A stretch of 64,000 nt of DNA from Phalacrocorax aristotelis. Lineage: Eukaryota; Chordata; Aves; Suliformes; Phalacrocoracidae. Of the stretch, positions 55,001-64,000 are shown in pieces. Under the pieces are notes generated by a model. That model saw only the letters and a program-made list of their open reading frames with translations, was not told the origin of the DNA and did not search any database. A program made the position numbers and the translations under genes. Location of the stretch: contig NC_134283.1 of assembly GCF_949628215.1 (NCBI RefSeq), positions 11,283,638 to 11,347,637 on the forward strand, read 5' to 3'. Numbering within the stretch: position 1 is the first letter of the stretch; every line of letters starts with the position of its first letter.

Positions 55001-58000
55001 CATTTGTTGGTGATGTAATTTTCTTTTTTTTTTAAGTAAGGAAAGAAAGTATCGTTACTTACCCAGTAGCCACCTAGGAATGAATCTTGTGTCAGGCTAC
55101 TTTTGATTGCACTGCTCCTGTTATTGTGTGAACTTCTGTTTCATAGCATAAATTGATCTGATAAGTATGTTGATGAGATGACTCGACTTCATAATTTCTA
55201 CATTTATTGTTTTCCAGTCCACTTCAAAATCCAGCTCTGCTACCTTAAAAAGTTCCCACACTTGTTTTTCTCTAGTCTGATTGATGTTCACTTACCTGCT
55301 TTTATTCTTAATTGCTAGATGCTGTCCTCCCACTTGCACTATTCAATTTCTGTGGAACTACCAATAAATTCAAACGATGCCCCGCTGAGAATAGGATGGA
55401 AGCCAAAGGAGCAGGAGAGAGAAAGTAGACAAACTAATGGTATTTACTAGAACTGCCTGTGCAGACTAATGTGAAACAAACTGTATTTATTTTAAAACAT
55501 TGATAAGAGATATATATATAAATTTAACAAAACATGTCATAACACTTCATGTCTTAGTTCAAGGATTATTCCTCCTTTCCTAATTTTGCTTGTGTGGTCA
55601 AGTTGTCCCATAATTATGATTATGTCTGAAATAAAATACAGAAGGTAATTTTGCAAAGTACCAGGGGCAGTTTCTTTGCTGGCAACATCCTAGGCTGACT
55701 AATTTTCTGATTAATCAACAGAAAGTCATATCAGTATAGTTGGCCTTGTTTTGAAAGGCTAGCTACTAGCTTGGTATAAGCATTATAAATATTTTGGTAT
55801 GTGGGTACATTGGAATTCACTTTTTTTACCTTTCACTGTGTGTAAGTGAAGGTACTCACTAATGCACAGTGGCAAAATTGGTTTCTCTCTTCAGGGTAAA
55901 CACATAGCCAGCTGAAGAGAGGCAGATGTTCCCTCCACGGTCTGTGGGGATGTGTTTTCTGGGACTGAAATAGCTTATTTTGGGGTAGGCAGGACAGTGT
56001 TAGCATGTGGCTGATGAAAACACAGACATGTTGTAAGTCTCTGCAGCCCTGAGAGGGCATGGCTGTGTCAGACTGCAAACTCCAGACTTGGGACTGGAAA
56101 CTTTTTGTTTTTCAGCACTTTGGAGACAGAAAAATATTTTTTTGTTCTTCAGGGAGCTGTTCTGTATCAAAGTGCTTTTGTGGGAGAATTTGTGCATGGA
56201 GGAACATTTTGCTCTAGCAACTGCACAAATCTGATGTAACTGATAAAAATACGGAAGAGGGTTATGGATAGCACTAATTAATTAAAAGTGTAAATTTTGA
56301 CCACTGCCATTGTGGCCTGGATGGACATCTGATCCAGTATGCCATTTTTATTTTAATTTGTTCTGCGTAAGAAATGTTACAGAATTGATCGGAAACAAAT
56401 GACGTATTTTGTTACAAAAAAACCCCAACCAACTTTAAGCAAAGTCCTTCTCATGAGTAGATGGTGTCAGGTGAGAAGACTTGCTTTGTACTAAAACCCT
56501 GTAATTTGTAAGACTAGCTTAATGTCCACAGATACTCTCCAAGTATCAATAATTGATGGGAGTTAATGCTTTGCTTTGCAAACTGCCCCAAAGTGCAGAT
56601 CTATTCTATTTTAAGGTCTTTATCTAAAGCTTTTAACAAATAAAGTTGTTTCATTGCAGCTGAGTACTGACAGTAGTATTGAAAACTTCTCTTTCAGAGA
56701 AGGCTTTTAAACCTATATTGCGTAAATAGTATGTTTCTAATGCCCTTAAAAGTAATGTAAAATTGTCCTCAACAAGAAACGTATGGTTATAAATTCTGAC
56801 ATAGTCTGTGTGCTGTCCTCACTATAGGAAGCAGAGCCTGCAACATGGAGGATATTTAATTAAAAAAATTGGGATAAGGGTCGTGAATTGTATGCTAGAA
56901 ATAGAAAATAAGATTAGAGGTTATGTTTCAGGCATGGAGCTGTCTCGAGGAGGGGGGGAAGGAAAACAAGGTTACTTCAAGGTTTGGAGCTTGGTTGGGG
57001 GATGGGGAGAAGGGAGGAAATCCAACAGTGGCTAAAAATGGTGCCTGGGGGGTTTTGTAGTAATATATATATAGTAGAAATTGCCAGGCATTACCTTGAT
57101 GCTTAGTGTTGGGTATTACAGCTTTCTCTTTACTGTTGCTTGCTGGTGCCAGATTAGTCATGGGCAGTGCTCGCTACCAGTGGGGTGGTCCTGGCTGTCA
57201 GCACGCCCTCTGCACATACAGTCCTGGTGGCAAAAACGTAGCTTTTTCTAAAATCTCATACTTAGGAAATATATTTGAAAGGGGTCTGGCCAGATCTGTA
57301 ATAGATGCATCAGCTGGTATTGAAACATTGTTTAAATGTATTTGGCTCTCTGCAGTGTCTTACGGCTGGCAGAGCTTTACTATGTCGCAATTTCTGCAAC
57401 AGAAAGCCCTTTGTCAACATAAGTTACTGGGCAGAAGTGTCAGCGTGGCTTAAATCACCTAAATGTCATTTAATGTAAGCCGAGTCTTTCACATTGATAA
57501 TTTTTAAGTATAACTGATGCATCAGCAGATACAACTTAAATTTTAAATGCTTCTTTCCAGTCTTAATTTGTGAACAAAATTCAGCTCTGTTAATAAATAT
57601 TGAGAGATATCATTGGATGTACTTAATTAAGTATGAAGTTAGGACCTTCCACAGATGCATGTGTGTGATATCTTGGGCTGCTGGTTCTAGGCTCTTCGGG
57701 GGGAGCACACGTGTGAGTTTTCAGAAAGATCTAAAAGCTTAACCTTAAGTCTTCAGGTTTACTTGTGGATGTGTGATTTCTACTGAATAGATCAATCACA
57801 TCATATTAATTTGTTTTATGGATTGAAATACTACATTTGCTTCTCTTTCCAGATGTATTATACCAACATGAATATCCCACTTTATCTTCTGCTGGAAAAA
57901 AAAATTCCTTGTACAACTCAGTGCAGAAATGATGGCACGTAACCTGGTGACAAATCATGCCCATGATTGAGGGCTCGGTTGTTTATATAAAACTACCGGT

Positions 58001-61000
58001 ATTCCTACTTTCAGGACATGGTAAAATGGTCTGACTGTACTCTGCATGTTGTAAATTAGGATTGAGAATTATTTAACAATTGATAATTTTATTGGGAAAT
58101 ATTTGGAGAGTTCTTTGGGGAGTAATTTTTAACCTAAGAACAATGCATTTCTTAAAGGTAAAATCACATCAGTATTTATCTGAACATCAGTTTGACTGTT
58201 GTATGCCTTTCCATGCCATATACTTAATGTAGCAGCTTAAAGCCGGCAGCTAAAAAAGCTATGCATGCTGCTGAGACGTGCCGGCAGAATTTCATGTATG
58301 CATTTGTTAGCAAGTAGCTCTTGTGTGAAGTTATTTATATTCCTTGGTAACATCTACACTCGATATAAAAAATGATATTTATTTTCCAAATGTGTAAATC
58401 TATTCATATTGAAAGAAATTAAATTTCATTATTAAGAGTGTTAACTCTGTTTTTAAAGAAGCAGGAAAACAGTAGACTCTTAAAATACTACTCTTTCGCT
58501 TTTCTTAGTAAAAGGAAAATAACTTTATTCAAGCTAGCCTTCCTAGGAAGAACATAAAATGCAAAACCCAGGTAGCTAATTGCTTTTAAACCTGGAAATC
58601 TCTTACAGCTGTGTCAGTGTAAGGAGTGGATGGAGAAGACCTAGGATTGCTCGAGCATTCCTTAGCCTTCAGTCTGCAGCTCTGATTTTAAGTTGACCTG
58701 TGGCCTGTTTTGGCATTTAGATTGTGTGGATAAAAGGCAACAAATTATTCTGTGAACTGAAATAGAAAGCAGGATTACTGAAGCAGCTAATAGAAGGCTG
58801 GAGTCTCAAAGATAAAAGCTGTTGCCATTGTGTTGAAGGTGGGGTGATACTTGCTGGAACATGGGGGCTTGCTGAAGAAGAGTAAAAGGAGAATCCTTTT
58901 GTCTCCAATGCTTAACTTGTGTTTGAACCAGTTGTTAATGGCATTTGCAGAAGATTGAGCAACTCGGGGAAGGATCGTTTTAGTTGTCTGCAGTGTAAAA
59001 CAGCCAGAACAACTAGATAAGTGCTAAGCTTTGGGTGTTCTTGAAGGGGGAAAGGTTATAGTTGGCAACATTTGGCTATATTTTTCCCTTTTGATTCGTA
59101 TTAGAGATTTATAAACTGGAAGGGTGCTACATTTGATGCTATAACTAATCATGTTTTGACCCCAACTATGCAGGATGAGTTAGTGCTATTTTTAAAATCT
59201 TATCTATATTTAATTAAGACTGATAAATTCTGGTCTTAATGAGGAGGGGAACGCTGTGCCAAAGACACACAAGGAGCTTTTTCTTGATTAGAAAAAATAA
59301 GGAAAGGTTATGAAGTATGCATGCTACTGTTCCTACTTTCTTAATCTTTATGATCTTAAGTTACTTGTCACCACTATTCCATCATCAGCTACGGAGATCA
59401 GTTCTAAATCATCTCATATATTAAAAACCATAGATTTGTTAGTAAGAAAGCATTTTGACAGTTGCGAAAGTCTCTTGTTACAAAGATCTAGTTCAAGAAT
59501 GATTTTTAGAATTAAGGTTAAAACTAACTACTACGATTTATTAAATCGCTATTTACAGTAGTATTATACAATGCTTTTGAAGTATTATGTACACGCTAAT
59601 ATTTGGTTTTGTAATAGGAGGGAGACTGTTATTCACACTGGATTGCTCTGGTTTATTCATATCCTGCAACAGTGAATCAGATATTGCTGTCTATATGCAG
59701 ACCACATTGCCAGCCAACTTTGGGCCCAAATATGGTAAACATAATTATGTTAATTTGCTGTAAAAAATACATTCTCCTTAGCTTAACATTTTCATGATTA
59801 CAGTTTTCTGATAATTCCATAATTTTCAACATGAGAGGGATATGAAAGGCCTAATCATCATGTCCCTCTCTTCAGTAGAGAATATAGTTTGTTTTCCTGG
59901 GCAAAACTCCAGCTGTTCAGTGATGAATGTACTGCTACTCAAATACAGTAAGCCCATAAACTGTTTGGAAAGTCTGCTCTCAGAATGCAGGAGTTGTGGT
60001 ACAGACACACGAATCTGTATTAGCTAGACAACAAAGCTTGTGGCTGCAACTGTCATAAGACAGTAAGTGTATGTGGTGATGTCAGTTTCTCTGATATATA
60101 CTCCTGTTTCCTATTTTTGGAAATTAAATTAATATAATTTCAGAATACTTAATACTTTTTAAGTAGGAGACTTTCAGTGAATGAGTTGGGGGAGAAGGCA
60201 AACATTAAGATAAAACTTCTACCATGTACTGAGGAGAATAAATATTAGTAAATATTGGATTAGGTTTAAATTTTGATCACAAAGAAATGGTATGGTAATA
60301 TACTTACAAGTATGAAAAAGTTACTAGTTTACACATGGAAATACCATGCTAATAGTAGCCACTTGATTTATGTGAGTTACTTAGGATTAGTATATTTAAT
60401 GCAACTAAGAAAACACATTTGCAGGGTTTTTTCTTTTTTTGTTGTTGTAGTCTAGTATCAAGAGAATGTTGTAGACGTATTCTGTGGCAAGTGTTGAGAA
60501 TTGAGAAGCAACATAGTAATTTGGGAAAGGAAAGATTGTTGGTGTTGAGTTACTCCAAATGTTTTGAAAGCTTTCATCATCCTTGCTGCAAACAGGCAAA
60601 GAAAACAAAAATCTCAAAGGCTTTACGGGATTTTCTGTACATAATCTGTTTTATGTTTCTAGTACTCATAACTTCCTCTTCACAGAAGAGCTTTAAATGT
60701 GTAGGTGATCTGTAATTTTCACTGCCTTGAAATACTACTTTTGTCTAACAGTACTAAAATAATTAAAATGTGTACTGAAGCTACTCGGAGTTTGGGTTTT
60801 CTTTTTAAAGTTGCATAGCATCACAAACTCAGTGAAAACAGTCTAGAAATTTGGTTTAGGGATATTTATTTCAGTGGAAAAATTCAAATGTGTATATGCT
60901 AATAAGTGCAAGTACTGTGGTATTTATGAAATGTAGTATCTACGTTTGCAAGAGCCACAAAATGGCTGGAAGCCTTGTCTAAAAGTTAACAGCTGATTTA

Positions 61001-64000
61001 CTGATGAGGAAATACTTCTGTTTCCAGAGCAGTTGTAAACACTATGTCACTGTGATATACTGCGTTCAATGATCGCTAAGTTGGAGTGAGTAAGAAGGTA
61101 AAAGTGACCACGTTGATCTTCTTTATTCCATGGAGGTTATAAATGGATACCTCAGGAAAGGCAAGAACAGGGCTAATTTGTGGGCTACACTCATTTAAAA
61201 CTCTGTCTTCAATGATTTGCTGCGTATAGGGTTTCCTGAGCCTGTGGTTACTCTATTTAGTAAGCCAAGTGAGCCCCTCTGGAAGAAAGAGCGATAGGGA
61301 GGCTAGAACTGCAGGCTAAATTTGAAGTGTAGGTAAACCATGGATTTATGTAGTGGCATAATGTTTCTGACTTTCCCGTTGCTGCCTCTCCCTTCCAAAT
61401 TCATTCACTAATAATTTGTAACATAAGATTTACTCTTCTGACTCTACCATTCAGCATTAGGCTGACATTTTAGCGAATGCAGCCCGTTGTAACACTGAGA
61501 TCATCTTCCTAAGTGGTAGTGATCAGGCCAGAGCCCATAATTTTGTATGTGAGGCTAGGATTGTTTTTCTCATACATGAGTTGATAAATTTGTCCATAAT
61601 AAATCTAGTCTGTTATTTTAGTTCCTCAGTCCTGTAAAGTTATGCCATTCTTTGTGTGTGTATATACCTATATGTATAGTAGTGCACGTAGTACATAATG
61701 CCTAAACGCTGTACTTTTTGACTTGGGTTTTTACTCCCACCTGCCTTTCCAAATCTTGTTTAAGGTATGATTTGTCTGGGGCAATGAAAAGTTCCTCAGA
61801 AGAACCTGACTCCTGAAAGAAGAGGTATTGAAGGTAGCATTTATAGAACATCTTTCAATTATTTCTCTAAGTACTTTGCCAAAGGGTAGGAATTATTCCC
61901 ATTTTTCTAGGTGCAGAAGCTTTTTATGCAGTATTTGGGTCCATGGACAAATAATTTTAGGCCAGTAGGAATAAAGATTTACACAGAGCCCTCTGCTTGA
62001 TTTCTTGATGTAAACTGACTCGACAGTAACTAAGCTCTTCAAGGCGATTTCCTAAACCTCTTTAACAAGTTTTAGTAGAAACTTTTAGCATGCATTTTAC
62101 AATGTGTATTAAAAACCTCTCTTCCCAGTGAATGATACTATAAAAATACATATGGCATTTGCTTATGCTGGAAAGCTGCAGTTCATGATTTAACATGGTA
62201 TATAACAAGGTACTTGAGTATGTGAGAGAGACTACTAACTTTACTGGAACTAATCCTATGCTTAAGTCCATTGCTGAAGTGAGCCCAAAGATTAAACTGC
62301 TTCCAGGTTTAAGATGTCTACTATGAGATTATAGGATTGTAGGGATTTTTGGTGGGTTTTTTGTTATTTTTTGTTGTATCATATTCCCTCCCACATGAAT
62401 GGTGGTCTTCTGCAGAAACATGGGAAATTGTGATGTTTGTAGTTATCATTACAGAACTGAGAAACAATTCTATTTTGTTTTCTTAATGCTGTTTTCCCTG
62501 TTAAGTTTTAACAAGGAAATACAGTAAGCACAATGAGTCTAGATTAATATTTAGAAGTGAAACTGTAATCAGGAGTGACAGGGTGAAGAGGAATAGTCTA
62601 ACATAGGTGGCTTCTGCCGTAGCTTAGAAAGACTTTAAGTGCAGATAGGATGTGCTGGGTGGGTTTGCAAGGGAAGACTTGGCAGGGGGAGGGTGGGAGG
62701 GAATTACCTCAATGTCCATAACTTGGCCATGATACACAAACACGACCAAGTAATATTCTTATTCTAGATGTGCTTTAATTGAATAGTACTCTGGTTCAGC
62801 CTTTTCTTCCTGCCTTTCCTTCAGCAAGAAGTGAAATATGTGGCTGAAAAAGGCCTTTTATAGGAATAATATTAATTAATTCTCAAGACTTTTCTAGGTA
62901 TTGTCAGCTCTCCATCCCTTCCTTGAAACCATGGCCTTCAATTCTTCACTTTGTTGTGAAGAAAAGTGTATTTTTTTCTCATGGCTGGTTGCAAGCAGCA
63001 GGCTTTCAGTGTGAGCAGGCGTCTCTTCCCAAGCAGTCCTGCAGGTACTGGCCAGAACCAAAGAATTCTGTAGGTGATCTATTCTGGAAGGCAGAGCTGT
63101 GCCTTTTCTACAGAAAGTTTGTGCTGTCCATGCTTGCTCTTGCTGTGGTCCCATGAGCCTTTTCTTCATCTTAGCACATTACACAGCTCTGAGAGAGCAG
63201 GAGAGAGTGTGCTTGTGGCTGATGTTAAGTGCACCCTTTTGGGAGATGAGAGATGGAGTATTGAGTCTGCTCTGCTGACAGCCACATTGCATGGGAATTT
63301 CTCATGCTGTGTGCAACTGCTTTGTTAGGCTACTGTATCAAAAGAAGAGACATGATTTTATTTTCCTTCTCTTCTGTACCCACAGTTCCCTTTCAAAAGG
63401 GAACTGGTCCTGCTTTCAAAATAGATAACGTAAGTACCTATTGCCAAGAGAGGATTGAAACAGTGATCCTGATCTGACACAGGCATCTATTTTTGACGTT
63501 CAGAGAGGCACCCAAGTCCGAAAGAAGGTCTGGTTTAACACATTCCTTTCATCAGCTTTTTCTTTTGCTTTCATACCTTATTGCTGAGACTTCAGTTTGT
63601 GCTATTCGGTGTGTTACACGTTTTACTTCAAACAAAATGTAAGAAGCCTCTTGACACACTGGAGGCTCTGCCCTGGAACAGTCCAGCTCAGTATACTGAC
63701 AACTCTGAATCTGATTCAGAAATACCTACCTTCGCTGTGTATTTTATAGGGAGTGTAATTACACAGTTCAGGGCTGTGGATTTGTTTCTGGAGGCTTAAG
63801 GGTTGGAAGCAAGGTGGTATAGTGCTGGGCAGCCAAGACCCTCAGTCTTTGCCTAGCTCAAAAAATTTGTTGTTCTTCAGCCTTTTCCAGTTCTCTGTTT
63901 CCGAGTGGTTTTCATGACAGTCTTTGGTGATTTGATTTTTTTTTTGGGGGGGAAGGGATGGGGTATTTTTACCTTTGCTTGCCATTTAGGGCATCTAGCA
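52001..64000 (+). other. Presumed first intron or intergenic, right part
   Basis: AT-rich. It shows a hairpin at 52618-52642 (10-bp arms, 5-nt loop), a 20-bp AT palindrome at 53931-53950, a GGGGT-type run near 54,885, a purine/G-rich stretch at 56,940-57,020 and an inverted repeat at 63385-63404. No coding exon, RNA gene or transposable element is recognised up to the window end. Confidence 0.5.
52618..52642. repeat. Short perfect hairpin, 10-bp arms
   Basis: ACACCTAACA and TGTTAGGTGT are exact reverse complements around the loop GGTAT. It is small enough to be chance, and no T-run or partner gene gives it a role. Confidence 0.8.

Noticed and set aside
57106..57453. 115-residue plus-strand frame starting with a hydrophobic, signal-like segment
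   Set aside because: No homologue is recognised, and no promoter, splice site or polyadenylation signal is placed to support it.
40945..64000. Naming the rightward gene GARRE1 from synteny
   Set aside because: No GARRE1 coding sequence is visible, and the mammalian gene is in tandem with GPI rather than divergent, so the name would be a guess.

Overview
This window is nuclear DNA from a vertebrate, most likely a bird. Its genes are interrupted by many GT-AG introns, it has two CpG islands, and it carries CR1-type LINE tails ending in ATTCTATG-like octamers. It also has a solo retroviral LTR of a kind I associate with neoavian genomes. Base composition is AT-rich outside the islands. Nothing bacterial, plasmid-like or phage-like is present.

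From 1 to about 18,600 the minus strand holds the 5' two thirds of GPI, glucose-6-phosphate isomerase. Twelve coding exons can be placed to the base. They join in frame into residues 1-353 of a protein that is normally about 557 residues long. The remaining exons, including those for the catalytic glutamate, histidine and C-terminal lysine, lie beyond the left edge. Exon 1 sits in a CpG island (about 17.65-19.0 kb) that also has a minus-strand TATA box and a GC box.

From about 19.0 to 40.6 kb no protein-coding gene is recognised. The region contains a 59-bp tandem duplication, two CR1 tails in opposite orientation, one older CR1 fragment, a long near-perfect hairpin, a solo LTR flanked by a 5-bp target duplication, and short tandem duplications. 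A weak plus-strand candidate for a short spliced, polyadenylated transcript ends near 39.09 kb.

At 40.6-41.8 kb is a second CpG island. It has a strong plus-strand splice donor after 40,944, which suggests a non-coding first exon of a gene that runs rightwards. The sequence from there to 64 kb reads as a long first intron; I recognise no coding exon in it, so the gene stays unnamed. GPI and this promoter would be arranged head to head about 22 kb apart. I found no convincing evidence of a novel system. The most unusual items are the hairpin at 29.4 kb and a few unexplained open frames, which are listed as findings.
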